This document shows, one piece after another, positions 10,267-34,225 of a DNA stretch of 64,000 bases (the first letter of the stretch is position 1; every line of letters begins with the position of its first letter). Below the pieces are notes generated by a model. That model was not told the origin of the DNA. It searched no databases and worked only from the letters and a program-made list of their open reading frames with translations. Both the position numbers and the translations under genes were made by a program. The stretch covers positions 62,001-126,000 of the forward strand of contig JAKNDB010000109.1 of assembly GCA_024305405.1 (NCBI GenBank), written 5' to 3'. Source of the DNA: Dirofilaria immitis (Eukaryota; Nematoda; Chromadorea; Rhabditida; Onchocercidae).

Positions 10267-10301
10267 TCAAGAGTTCAAATATTCATGATTTCAAGAGTTC
10301 A
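10257..10301. repeat. 21-base direct duplication at the helicase/enolase junction
   Basis: ATTCATGATTTCAAGAGTTCA occurs at 10257-10277 and again at 10281-10301, separated by AAT. The second copy is part of the enolase frame (F-Q-E-F-M). The duplication therefore straddles the point where the two bacterial fragments are joined, in opposite orientations. Confidence 0.85.
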
Positions 10302-10596
10302 TGATTTTTCCTATTGGCGCTGACGCTATTAGTGAAGCGATCAGAATGTCCGCACAAGTGTTTCATAATTTACGCAATATTCTTAAGAAAAAGGTTACAG
10401 CACAAATGTAGGAGACGATGATGGTTTTGCACCAAACATTGAAAACACAGAGGAAGTACTTGATTTAATCATATAAGCTATAGAATCTTCTGGTTATTCA
10501 ATGTATAATCACTTTACATTAGGTCTTGATGTTGCTTCATCTACTTTTTATGAAAATAAATTTTACAAACTTAGAAATAATTTGAGCTCTGTATAA
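10292..10596 (+). pseudogene. Bacterial-type enolase remnant (Wolbachia-like)
   Basis: From 10292: [20 protein letters not shown], then [14 protein letters not shown], a frameshift near 10405, then [20 protein letters not shown], an in-frame TAA where enolases have Gln, AIESSGY and [18 protein letters not shown]. The order matches the middle third of enolase (EFMI-P-GA, R-M-x-x-x-V-F-H, VGDEGGFAPN, D-x-A-x-S-x-F-Y). The catalytic VGDEGG has become VGDDDG. The protein is truncated at both ends and interrupted, so this is a pseudogene. Retained bacterial features ([16 protein letters not shown]) and the neighbouring bacterial-type helicase argue for endosymbiont origin rather than a copy of the worm's own enolase. 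Confidence 0.8.
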
Positions 10597-10785
10597 CTTT
10601 CTATTATAGAATATTGTATTAGTCAGACGACGCTATGAAATACTATATTGACCTGCTATTTTGGAATATTGTTAATCCGCTATCATAGAATATTGCATTA
10701 ATTTGTTAGATTTTAAATGCTCTATTAGTCTGCTGCTATTATGAAATGCTCCTGTATATTATATTAGCATACTGCAGCAAGTTAA
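10597..10785 (+). repeat. Minisatellite, right arm (unit about 30 bases)
   Basis: Units such as CTATTATAGAATATTGTATTAGTC, CTATGAAATACTATATTGACCTG, CTATTTTGGAATATTG and CTATCATAGAATATTGCATTAATTTG follow directly after the enolase remnant. They match the array to the left of the insertion. Confidence 0.7.
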
Positions 10786-11389
10786 TTTTTAATTATATTT
10801 ACGGATGATTTGATATGTAAAAGTTTTATATTATTCAAGCCATTTTATGCAATTTATCCTATCAGGCATAAAAAAAAAAAAAAAAAATAAGATAGGAATT
10901 AATGAAAGTAGGCGATGAAGGGATAAATGTTATAAATCACATTTTCCAACTTATTCATATTTCATTAGCAAGCTAAATTTTTTTCTTCCCATTTGATCGA
11001 TCTACTTCAATCAATTTGCATGCTATTTTCATTTTTTTTTATTTTAAAATTAAAATAGCTAAATTTATTTTTAACTTTTAAATTTTCCTATTGAGAAAAT
11101 TTCAAAAAAAAAAATAAAAGCTTTCGATATATTAGATCATAGTTTTTTTTTTTTTGCGATAAGTTTGATATTTTTTAACATTTTTTTCTTCTCTAATTAT
11201 CTCTTAAGATATATATTTTATTTAATAGCAGTATCCTGGCATGTATATATATCATATTAATATCCTGATATATATATCGTATTACTTGCGAAAGTTTATT
11301 AAACTATAAAACTTTTTATTCATCATGATCTGTTTCATTAAATCATATACATGATATGATAATAATATATTCAAATATATAGACACACA

Positions 11390-12075
11390 TACATATGATA
11401 ATATGATGATAATAGTAGTAATAATATATTTAGATGCATAAACATACATCGATATAATAATAGTAATGATGATAACAACAGTAATAATAATAATAATATA
11501 TTTAGATACACAGTTATACGACATTCATAATTTATTTAAAAATGTATTTATAGATATATATATGCATGATGATAATATCATGATAATAATAGTATATTAT
11601 CTTGATACATAGACATACATACATAGGATAAAATGATAATATGCATATTTATAGCCTGGATAATGATAATATCATAATAATAACAGTAATATATTTAGAT
11701 GTAGAGACATATATACATACATAGGATAAAATGATGATATGCATATTTCAATTTATTTAAAAATGTATATATAGATATATATATATATGCCTGATGATAA
11801 TATCATAATAATAATAGTAATATTATTTTGATACATAAACCTACATATATACATACATAGGATAAAATGATGATATGCATATTTATATGCATGGATAATG
11901 ATAATATCATGATAATAACAGTAATATATTTAGATTTAGAGACATATATGCATACATAGGATAAAATGATGATATGCATATTTCAATATATGCATAGTGA
12001 TAATATCATGATAATAATAGTGATATATTAAGCTGGCACGGACATACTACATTCATACATAAGATGATATGCATA
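11390..12075 (+). repeat. Tandem repeat, unit about 115-130 bases, five or more degenerate copies
   Basis: Each copy contains GATAATATCATGATAATAA-CAGTAATATATTTAGAT, then ACATATATACATACATAGGATAAAATGATGATATGCATATTTC. Clear copies of the TACATAGGATAAAATGAT block are near 11620, 11720, 11855 and 11955. A last copy near 12050 lacks part of it. Confidence 0.8.
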
Positions 12076-12299
12076 TTTCATTTTTATAATCAGTCAATTT
12101 TAACATCGATAAATTCGCATTTGTTTCATGAAATAAGTTATAGATGGAAAAATAGGTAGAATATATGAGAGAGATTTTTGCCTTTATATATTTATATGAA
12201 CAAAATGATTAGTATTGGAGAAAGATTTTTGAAGTGGATGATTAATAGAATAAGAGCATGGATAAGCTTATAAGTTGCCTAGCTTACTCTTGGCTCTTG

Positions 12300-12334
<35 letters not shown>

Positions 12335-12739
12335 ATAGCCGGGATTGTATTCGTATTAAATTTTTAAGGATAATAATATATGTTATAAAATATTATCAAT
12401 GAATTATATTATCATACAATATTTATAATTTAAAATTTTTTCAAATGATAACAAATTTTTCTTATAATCTGATAATAAATCAAAATTATCAAAATTATCA
12501 GAACAAAAAAAGAGAAGGTTTTTGCATAATTTTGTCAGACATTTTTGAAGTGATAGTTTTTTCTTTTTTTTTTTAGAATTTCTGCTAAGTGTTTAAAAGC
12601 TTATTTTCTGGAGGAAAAAAGATAAAATAAAATAAAATAAATAAATGATTGTAGATGGTGTAATTTAACGAAAAGAAAAAGTGATAAAAGGAGGAGAAGA
12701 AAGCGAAAGAAAAATAAAAGAGATGAAGAAATTATTACT

Positions 12740-12910
12740 ATCATTACTGCATGGCCCACCTGACGTTTCAGGCTTAAGATTGTTCTGCTGTTTCCCTCTT
12801 CCATGAGTTCGAGAATCGAAGGTGTGAGAGAGTTATGAGTTAGTTGGGGCAATATTTTTTCATTCAATCCTTTTTGTACCGCATTGTTGATATTATTATT
12901 ATTAATCGTA
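12740..12910 (-). other. Doubtful open frame with protein-like composition
   Basis: Reading minus-strand from about 12900: NAVQKGLNEKILPQLTHN, then SLTPSILELMEEGNSRTI and LSLKRQVGHAVM. The residues are less biased than the Ile/Asn-rich background. No family is recognised, no convincing splice sites were found, and the DNA is locally less AT-rich (12745-12860). It could be an exon of an unknown gene, a noncoding transcript, or chance. Confidence 0.2.
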
Positions 12911-15346
12911 AGCCGAAGAATATTATTATTATTATTATTACGACTGATCACAGTAATAGGGATGTTGATACTAATGATGACGTGTGATCAATTTTTATTT
13001 AGAAACTAATTTTTATCATATCATTTTGTTGATCATTTTTATTTTTCGAACTTTAAAAATTATTTATCTTTTTTTTTTTTTTTTTACTTTTGATATAGAG
13101 AATTTTGTTTAAAATTGAATTTTAACAATCGTTATTTTTCGCTATCATTTTATTGTTGTATCATTTTTCGTCTTCATTTTTGTTCTTTGATAAATTTTTA
13201 TTTATATGCTACAACCGTTTGTATTGGATATTTTCCTCTTTTCTTTTTTTTTCTTCAAAATTTATTTTTCCAAAGAAATTAACTTCGAATTTTCATAAAA
13301 TTATATCAAAAAAAAGAAAGAAAGAAAAAGAAAAATAATTGATTTAATCATTCGATATTAATGATAAAGCATATCAAATATAAATCTATTTGATAAGGAA
13401 TAGATTGAAGTAATTCTAAATTATTCCCATTCATTATCGATATTATTATTTGATAATTTAATTTAAGCCATAGATTTTTTCTTTTTTTTTTTTTGTTCAA
13501 TAATTGATTTCAAATAAGAATTTTTGTTAATGTCATAAGAATAATTTTATTTACACTGTACGTTTTTAAAATTGATGGATAAAAACAAACAAACAAATAA
13601 ACAAGCAAATAAACAAATAAATAAATAAATCAAAAATATGACAAATAAAAATTTTACAAATTTAATCAATAAATTAATTTTTAACAACAGAGAGGAAAAA
13701 AAACAATCTATGTAATTTTTAGGATTATGAATAGGATGATTAATTTCAATCGATTTATCTCATATTGCTAAATGACGTATCTTATACAACTGATCAATCT
13801 GATTACAATCTAATAGTGAAGATTGAATCAACAAAAAAAGATTATTTTTTTTTTCTATTTACAAATAAAAGAAAAATTGATCTTAAAATTTAATTTATCA
13901 AAAATCGATAATAAAAATACACTAATAAACCAAGTAAACATATATATTATATATAATATTTGTACAAATTATTAGCAATCGAATTTAAATTATCGATTTT
14001 ATCATCTTTTAACATAAATGAATAATTGATTGAAAAGAATATCGAGACATATATATATATATATGTATAAAAAGTAAGCAACTGATAAGTATAAATTTGA
14101 AATATCTCGCTTCTTCAATTAATTTATCCGCCAAAATTGTTAAGTTATTGTAAATTTTATTATCAATAGTGATAATTGCTAAATGTATTATTGATAATGA
14201 TAATTATTAATAGATTTTATTATTAATGATGATAATTATTTGCAGATTTTAATAATGATAACTTTTATTATTATTAATAGTGATAATTATTATCAAGTTT
14301 TATTATTAACAATGACAATTATTAACAGATTTTATTATTAATTATGATAATTATTTGCAGGTTTTAGTGTTAATAATGACAACTTTTATTATTATTATTA
14401 TTATTATTATTAATACTGATAATTACTGGCAAATTTTATTAATGATAGTGATAATTCTTCTTCTTATTATTAATAATAATAATTATTAGCAAATTTTATT
14501 ATTAATAATTCTTTTTGGTCATCAGTATCGTATAATTATCATAATTTAATCAAATATAAAAATTTCTTTTAACAAGTTTATATAACTACGTGATTTTTTT
14601 GTATTTTTCCAAATTGATATTATGTATATATAAAATTCAACTTTGCTTTAATTATTATTAATTACTATTACGATTACTATCATTACTATTACTACTATTT
14701 CATCGTTTTTAATAAACTAATCATTTCATTTAAAAAAAAAAAATTTTCTTTTATCAATTCTTCTTCTTTTTTCTTTTCCTTTTTTTTTTGGTACAGAAAT
14801 ACTCAATAAATTTTAATTTATATTACACACAAAAAAAAACTAATATTTATTAAAGATTTTACTGGGAGAAAAAGTATATATATATATATATTTTCATATT
14901 CAAAAATTTATCGAATTGTATCATTTTTTTTTTTTGATTACTACGATTAAAGAAATAATTATTTTTCATTGCCAATTTAATAATAATTATTATAAACAAT
15001 ACAATTTAAGTAATTAATACTTTTAAGAAATGATTTACTTTATATTTTTTTTTGGAAATTTTTTTAATTTCTTTCCTTTATATGAAATATTATAATAGAT
15101 GGGAATTAAATAAATGAAATAAAAATTTTTACTTAAAATAAATGAAAAAAATTTTTCAGAACAATTTCATAAATTCGTAGCAGAAGTATTTTTTCATTTT
15201 AACAAAAAATTATCCTTTTTTATAAATTTATTTTTTCAATAAAATTTATGATTTTTATTGAGTATTTCGAATTAAATCATTCGATTTTTTATATTCTACA
15301 ACTAATACTATTATTATTATTATTATCACTATTATTATTATTGCTA

Positions 15347-15392
<46 letters not shown>

Positions 15393-15419
15393 TATTGTTA
15401 CTGTCATTATTATTTTACT

Positions 15420-15453
<34 letters not shown>

Positions 15454-16363
15454 CTATTATTATTGTCATCATTATTACTATTATTGTTATCATTATTGTT
15501 AGCAATATGTAATTCTAAATTTATTGATTAAACTGGAAACATTCTTCATTGATCTAAGCTAATCAGCAAATTAGGCTGATTATTTTCTCTTTGTTTTTTT
15601 TTTTCTTGAAAGAAAAAAGCTTTTTCACTCGGCTGCTTTAAATAAGCTAAACTTTTTTTTTTTTCATATTCAATTTTTATTTTAATATGTTTACTGGAGC
15701 GAAAAATCTGTTATTATGTATATACATATATATATATAGAAGTTATGAGTAATTTTTTTCGATTGATTTTTTTCTTTTCTCGAATAAAATGAACTTTTTT
15801 TTTTTTTTGCAACAAATTTTTTTCTAAATGAATTGATTTTTTTTCAATCAATTTTTTCACTAAACTTTTCTAATTGGAAATTTATTTTTGTGAATAGGGT
15901 AAGTTTTTTTTTCCCCAATAATTTAAAACTTTTTCATTTATAACTTTTTTTTTTTTTGATAATTTTTATCAATACATATATTATATGGGTATGTTAAGAT
16001 AAGTTTTAAATATGATTTATTGTTGTTAAATGTATGAATGAAATATTTACATAAAATTATGCTACTTTTTAATAAAATTTTTATCTGATTTATTAGTTAG
16101 TATTGTTTTGTAGGATTGCTTAACTTGGAATTTTATTTTTTACTGATAATTGATAGTGAAAAATTTAATGAATTAATTTTGAATAGCATCTAATCGCTGT
16201 TTAAAAGTAATGTTATTTTGTTAGTTTTAAATTAGAAATTCATTTTTACTGATAAGTGATAATGAAATGGCATTCATGGCTGTTTAAGAGTGATATTAAA
16301 TTAGAATTTCATTTTTTTTCCAATTAATAATTGATAATTAAAAATTTAATGAATTAATTTTAG

Positions 16364-27290
<10,927 letters not shown>

Positions 27291-29370
27291 ACAAAAAAAA
27301 AAAAATTTGATCAAAAATATAGATGGATGAATCCGACGGACGGGTATAAGAATGATTAAGAGGACCAAATCAAGGTTAAATAAACTTGTCAACCTCATTT
27401 GATTGATTGTTCTTGCCGAGAAAATGAATCGTTCGCCATTTTGTGAAGGATGAATTCGCTGATGGAAAAATACTTAATAAATAATGTCTTCGGTATGCTT
27501 TAATAGCAATATGAAACATATATAGTATCATGCAAAATAGCTACATCCATAAAATTTAATGTATCAATTTTAAGAAAAATTAAGAAATTTTTGAATTCAC
27601 AAAAATTTCTTATATTTATTTATCCTATCAATTTTATTTATTATATAAATACATACATTCATTACTTTAAATTCTGCATTTTATTCGTCATTTAAATATG
27701 TATATTCTTTGATAATTTCCCTAAAGAGAAGTAATTAACATTGTTCTTTTTATTTTGTTAAGGCTGCTAAATTTTTTAATCAATTTTATCCAAATGATCG
27801 CAAAAATAGCATCAACACAAAGATATTAAAATCATATTAATATGTTGAATTGATAGATCGAAATAGTTAAAGAAATATCCTGATAGATCGAAATAGTTAA
27901 AAAAAATATCCTGATAGATCGAAATAGTTAAAAATATCCTGAACAAATCAAAAGTGCAAAAACAAAAATAATGTCAATTACAAAAAAATAATCAAATAAA
28001 TGAGCAAAGAGATTTCATTAATTAAAACAAAAAAAACCGAAAAATTTAATATACTGAAATAAAAATAAATGAAATACTGCTAATGCTATGAAACTATATT
28101 AGAAAAGCAAATTATCGATATAGTAAAATAAATAAGTGATAGTATTCGGAAATAAACTGGCTAAGTTTATATAAGAAATTGAATACGAAAGACAGAATAA
28201 ATGATAATATGTATATATATGTAAAGAAAGAATGAATACATTTTTACATCAATAATTAGATAGCTGAAAAATAATATAAGAGTATAGTAGATTCTGAGAA
28301 TCGCTTTAATGATTCATAAGTGCTAAATATTTATTTAAATGAATTGTAACCGTACTAATAAAATTCATAATGTCCGATTTGAAAATACAATGGACCATTA
28401 AACATTTTATAGTTTACGAATCGGATAAATGATAATGCTTCCGTTACCTCAAGTGGATTCCTATGAGTCCATATGGCATCGAAGACAAATTTTTAGTCTA
28501 TCGTATTGATAGTTTGGCCTGCAGCCGATAACTTTTAAGCTAAAATAATATGACAAAAACAATGAAAGCGAATAAGTGAAGGAAAATAAGACATTACCTC
28601 CGTTATTAACAATACTTCATAAACCTGCTTTTAGATAAACATTACTTATTTCAGAATAAAGCAATTACCAGATATATACGAAATGACCATGTATTCTGAG
28701 CAAAGTAATCATCAACATACATGATAAGGGAAAAGGCACGTCCGGGTAGGATTCAAATTTATTTACTAATTTTTTCTACCTTTACTGGCTCTATGATGAT
28801 TATGACAAAATACTATGTAATAGATAAAATCAGAAAAAGAAGAATAAATAACATAAGAGGAAAATATGAATAAAATCTGAAGAAAAAAGACATCGGACAA
28901 ATAATAAATAATTAGTTATGCTTAGAATTGAACTCGAAACTGCTTTAATACATCTAATATATGAATCGTCAGGAAGGAGCTATTCTACCCGACAATAGGC
29001 GCAAAAATGACCTCACATTGTCATAGGGATTATACTTATTCTTTAAACAGTAATTCTTGATTAAACTCAATATCTTAGTATACCATTACATCTAAAAAAA
29101 TTAACGCTTCCAGTCTATTCCATCAAATAATATAATGGAACTGGGAATTGAGAATTGGTTTAACAACCAAATTTTGATAGCAACTGAAGTTTTTGAGAAA
29201 ACAAAAAAGACGGTAGTTTATCTACAAATTATAGAAAAATCAGCTTGTCATAAATGTGAGGTTGATTGTTTTAAAATATATATTTTCCAGCTCATCAGAA
29301 AAATGGATAATAAGCATCAGAAGAATCAAATTTACTTTTTCCAGCTTGGCTCGCCGCTATATTTCTAGTA
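27291..29370. other. Intergenic between Kv4 and the minus-strand gene
   Basis: Holds a three-copy 30-base repeat (GATAGATCGAAATAGTTAAAGAAATATCCT, 27852-27950). The stretch 28420-29110 is somewhat less AT-biased. I recognise no gene. The Kv4 3' UTR probably occupies the first part. Confidence 0.5.
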
Positions 29371-29377
29371 GCGATTT

Positions 29378-30178
29378 TCAGTTATCAGTGAACTGATATC
29401 CTTTACGACCCAAAACAGTCTTCAAATAATCGATTTTTTGCGCTCTTCTTCTGGGACTTCATTTCCATCAACCTGTAGCAACAAGAAATTACAAGTTATG
29501 ATGACAAAATTAAAAGCTTTAATAAAGTTGCAGTCATCATGTTATCTCTCCCACTCTTGCAGCCTTACAAGTGTCACAACAAGCTTAACTTATAAGAATT
29601 TCACATAGTTGGTGGTGAATTTTTGGATGTGTAAATTATGATATGAAATATGATGCTGCCTCAAATTACAATAATTTATAAGAAAAAATCAGCAGTCTAG
29701 TAGTTTTAACAAATTTATACCAAACGAAATGTATTATTCGCTTCCTCATCAAGCACATCTTTTGGCTCGTTATTGATCAATTTACAGCGTAAACTTGGCT
29801 TTCCGAGTATAAGCGAAGCAAAGAATATATCATGCGATCGTTCGTCGACTAATAAATACTGTGCTATCCCAGCATCAAAAACCTTAAATAGACAAACAAT
29901 CTTGAAAAAAAACAAACAAATTTGCATTTAATTCCACAACTTTTACTTATAAATAGAGATCATTGAATTATCAAATTTGTTGAATAAAGAGAAAAATATC
30001 ACTTACTGACTGATAAGTTGATTAGCGCAATACTTACGGTAATGTCACCATCAAACTCCCATGCAGGATTCCAATTCTTGACCAAATGAAGCACATTCTT
30101 GATCTTAATATCAGGACAAGTTGGTTTCATAAGCCTAGTAGAAACATCTTTCTGATGTGCACCAAGGGGACGATACAT
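29378..30178 (-). CDS. Small conserved-looking three-exon protein, function unknown
   Basis: Minus-strand exons 30178-30038 (ATG to IT, donor GTAAGT), 29882-29721 (donor GTATAA) and 29472-29378 (acceptor CTACAG, stop TGA) join in phase 0. Together they give about 132 residues starting MYRPLGAHQKDVSTRLMKP. Recognisable stretches are IKNVLHLVKNWNPAWEFDG, VFDAGIAQYLLVDERSHD, ILGKPSLRCKLINNEP and IDYLKTVLGRKGYQF. The last exon needs one more base in the T run 29434-29439 (+ strand) to reach the C-terminus; as written it stops early. There is no signal peptide, membrane segment or known motif in these exons. An acceptor (ATTATAG) sits directly before the ATG, so either the transcript is trans-spliced there or an upstream exon exists that I cannot see. 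I do not recognise the family. Confidence 0.7.
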
Positions 30179-32483
30179 CTATAATATTTAGCAATGAATA
30201 TATATTAACAACAACAACAAAAAAGAGGTACCGTTGAAAAATGATGATAACATGTTAGAATAGTTAGCTAACGAGAAGGAATGATAATATTAAAATACTG
30301 ATATTTCGCATTAGTAAATATTAAATAATTAATATAGCTATTTAATATTTACTTCTGTTAAATGCAAAATCATTGCATATCATATCCGAAAAATTCTTTA
30401 TAATATTATTCAAATATTCGAATTATCAATTGTTTCATTCCATTCGCTAATAAATAAACAATTAAAAATTTTTTATTTAACAATTTAATAAAAATTCAAA
30501 CACGTATTATGTGTATTATGCCTATTTCAGCTATTGTAGTTTGATAGATTAATTTACAATTTTAATTTTTAAATATTAAAATGCTAATAAGATTACACAT
30601 CTGAAAAAAGTGACTTCAATACTTTGGCTATGGAAAAAATAGATGATTAGTTTTATGCTTATCATTTAATTCCCTAACCTAATATATAATATTATCATTT
30701 AATCATTTTCCAAGCTTACAATTTGATAGCGAAAAGTTTGATTGAAAAATAAAATTTTCTTCAATAATTTTGTTTGAATTTTCAAATAGAAAATATTACA
30801 TAGAATGAAGTGAAAACTTTGCGATAAAAATTTTTGAAAAGAAAAAAACTCCCATAGAACTTGATAAGCATAATTCAGACCACTATCACGGTAAATTGAT
30901 AAATCAAAAATGATGGATAAAAAATCCCACGTAATTTTTATGCTTCATTTTTCAACAACGTATCGCAAATTCCATCATCGTTATCCAACGTGACCTAGGC
31001 GGGATTTTGAACGCAATGAAAATTACTGAGAGGAAACAGTAAACGACGTATGAGTGTGATATGATAATAGATGAAAGAAGGATGAAGGCGAAATTCTCCG
31101 TTTATTTTCCGTTCCTTTTTTTATATTCCGGAAGACTTGCCGAATCTATTATCGTTCATATTTCAATTACGAGAATTTTCTCGAATATATTCATCGATTC
31201 TCTCAGATTTATTTTAAAATGATGCGTAAACTAATATTATATTAAAATTTTTATAATTCAACTTCTTTCTAATTTTTTTTTTTTGACGACAATTTTTGAT
31301 TGCTATACGTGTAAGCAGATGGAATTGACGTGAAATGGAGATATTTACGTTTACGCAATGTTGTCATATCCAGTGCGTGTTTCAATTTGCTTTTTAGAGA
31401 ATTTTGTAATATGTAATTTACTTATCATTGTAATATTTATTCGAAAAATTATCAATTTTCCGGAATATTTAAATGTATCCGGAAACTTATTGCGAAATAC
31501 AGATCCGGAATAGTTGAATAGACATTGTACTCTCAATGATATAGCATTTTTGGGACAAGAATAGGAACAAAAGCGAAGAAATCTATGAAAATTTTTATTT
31601 TTTGTTTTCAGAAACGAAAATTCATAAAAATTTAACGTCAAAACGTGAAATTTAGATGATGAAAATTTCTCGAAAACATCAGATTAATTTTTACTTCGAT
31701 AATTAAATTATATCCGTTACGAACTACGTGTATAATAAATATTAATTATTCGATTGATAAATTAAATTCCAAATTTAAGAATTAATTACTTAATTGATCA
31801 ATTGAATTTCAAATTTTAAATTTATTTCAATTATGGAATTTATCAAATTAAGATTATTGCTATAAAATGAGACCATCAAATATTTAGGATAACTATTCAT
31901 CTGTTTACATTGATATATACACATATTTGAAATATTATAATTCTATTAAATTTAAATTTGATTATTACAAATCGAATAATTAAAATGATAATTACATAAA
32001 TGATCAAAATGATAATTGCATTCATAAAATTATGATAATTTTTTCGTTTTATTTTCATCAAATTTAAAATAATACTAATCAAAATTTCCTGTTTCAAATG
32101 ATGATTATTATATAGGGAAAGATTATTTGGAGCAGGTGGTATTATTGTTGATATGATTCTCGTTTTTATGGTTCATGTAATCATAAAGAATAGAAACAAG
32201 AGACATACGCATACATCGGATTATCGCGTAAAAATGTCGGCAAAAAGCTGCGTGTGAGATTTACGCCTTAATTGAAGAAGTCAATTGTTAATTAATTATC
32301 ATGCAAATATATGTTCTTCTTATTTATTTTCAAAATTTATTTCATCCATTCTCAATCCTTCTATTATTCTCTTGCGGCTTCTTTTTTTTTTTTTTCATTT
32401 TAATGATGCAAACATGAAGAAAAAAAAAAGAAACGAAATGAATATTTTCATTAAGTATTTAATCTTTTTTTTTTTTTTAATTA

Positions 32484-33235
32484 ACGTACGCGTATCATAT
32501 ATATATGTATATGAAAATCGCTTTTTTCCGTTCACTTACACGTACGTGAATATATATTCTTTCATTTAGACGTACGTTCATATTATATATGGCAATCATT
32601 GTTTCCTTCACTTAGATAGTGATGATTGACGTACGCGGATATGTATGATAATCATTTTTTCTTTCACTTAAACTACGTAAATATATATGATCTATTTAAC
32701 TTATGTGGATCGTCCTCTTTTTTCCACATGAATAAAGACGATAATTGACGTGCGTGAATATGTATATGGCAATTTTTCTATTCTTTCATTTAAATGATAA
32801 TTAATTATAATTAACGTACGTATGAAAATCATCGTTTATTTCACTTAATATAAGTAATAATTGACGTACGTGAATAAGACAACCATTTTTTCTTTTATTT
32901 ATTTAAATAAAAACGACCGATTGATATGTTTGATTATGATAAATTGAATTTTTATTTTAATCAAACATATCTATTTGATTGTGATATATTTATTTTCTTA
33001 TAAGACTGTAACATATATATTCACGTACGTAATGTTTATTCCTTTTCGTGATATAATTATTATCTTCTAATATTAGTAGTATATATTAGACGTACGTCAA
33101 TTATCATTTTTTCCATTTTCTATCAAACTTCTTTTTTTTGTAATATTTTAATTAGACATGTTTTGTTTGTTTGTGATGTAATAATTATTTTCGTGTAATA
33201 TTGCTAATATATATATATATCAGACGTACGTCAAT
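32484..33235. repeat. Degenerate repeat cluster carrying the palindrome ACGTACG(T)
   Basis: Exact ACGTACG occurs at 32484, 32540, 32570, 32629, 32814, 32864, 33023, 33090 and 33224, with variants such as ACGTGCG at 32748. The first copies sit in TAATTGACGTACGTGAATATGTATATGGCAATCATTTTTTCTTTCACTTA-like units of roughly 50-100 bases. The copies at 33090 and 33224 are in the opposite orientation (GACGTACGTCAATTATCATTT). Confidence 0.8.
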
Positions 33236-34009
33236 TATCATTTCAACATCTGATTATCATTTTATCATTTTAACATCTTCTATCGAACTTATTTACCTAC
33301 TTGCTAAAATGCGTTATTTTTTTGTCGTGAAAGATTAATTATTTAGATTAATTATTAAGCTGAAAATTGATATCTTTTGGTAAACTAAAAATTATTTGCC
33401 ATAAGTTTAAAAAGCATCATTACTTATCTTTCTCTATCGGATATCGAATACCGAATTTTGAATGTTTTCACAGCTGTTGTTCTGATTAAATGACCTTTTA
33501 TAATCTAATTGATATTTGAATACTGATTAAATGACCTTTTTATAATCTAATTAATATTTGAATATTGTTAATTTTAAAATTTACCACTATAATTATTATA
33601 CGAAATATTTATTATAATAAAATAAATGATTAATTAATACATCCTTAATTAACATCTTTAATTAATTTTTTTTTTTTTCACAATGGCATCTCTAAAAAAG
33701 AAAAAAATAAATTGCATTAATTGTAATGAGATTATCTAAATTTTCATCTTATTTGAAAACAAAAGGAAAAAAAATAATTAAAAAAAAAAAGAAAAAGGCA
33801 ATCACATTTATGATCATATCAAATTATCAATCTTTTAATTATCTATTAAAAATTTGTTGTTATACTAAAATACTAATAATTTTAATTAAGGGGTTAATTT
33901 CATGTGTCGTTTTTTTTTTGAATGATAAGAGAGGAATGAGAAGAGAGGAGGAAAATAATGAGTAAAGATTGAAATTGATGATTTGATGTTGAGTTTTGCC
34001 AGGATGACC

Positions 34010-34225
34010 TCGATGAGGTGTGAAGAAATGATGGATAATGTTTGGAAGGATTGATTGAAGATTGTTGTAGAATTGGAATGTCTTCAACCGCAATGTGCCG
34101 TTTTTATTGGTCGTTTAGTATTTATCAATGGTAAGGATCATCAGACACATAAATTTTTAGGTAGGAAATCATTGCTGAATAGAACGATCAAATTTAAGGG
34201 AGATGAGAGGAGAGGTAAGAAATGA
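34010..34225 (+). other. Doubtful open frame interrupted by one TGA
   Basis: The frame ATG (34010) reads MTSMRCEEMMDNVWKD, a TGA, then LKIVVELECLQPQCAVFI, GRLVFINGKDHQTHKFLG, RKSLLNRTIKFKGDERRG and a stop. The composition after the TGA is protein-like, and a donor GTAAGG follows INGK. No family is recognised. The minus strand is also open here, so the call is weak. Confidence 0.2.

Larger units (their letters stand above)
10786..16363. other. Intergenic, AT- and repeat-rich, upstream of the Kv4 gene
   Basis: Contains the minisatellite 11390-12075, a (TA)n run at about 12302-12332, interrupted TTA arrays at 14260-14500 and 15298-15505, and many A/T runs. Apart from a doubtful minus-strand frame at 12740-12910, no exon is visible. 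No promoter element can be called with confidence in this composition. Confidence 0.55.

Noticed and set aside
28730..28770. tRNA B-box-like sequence CCGGGTAGGATTCAAAT
   Set aside because: No matching acceptor, D or anticodon arm could be drawn around it.
32484..33235. CRISPR-like array of short palindromes
   Set aside because: Spacers are similar to each other and unequal in length, there is no cas gene, and the setting is eukaryotic.
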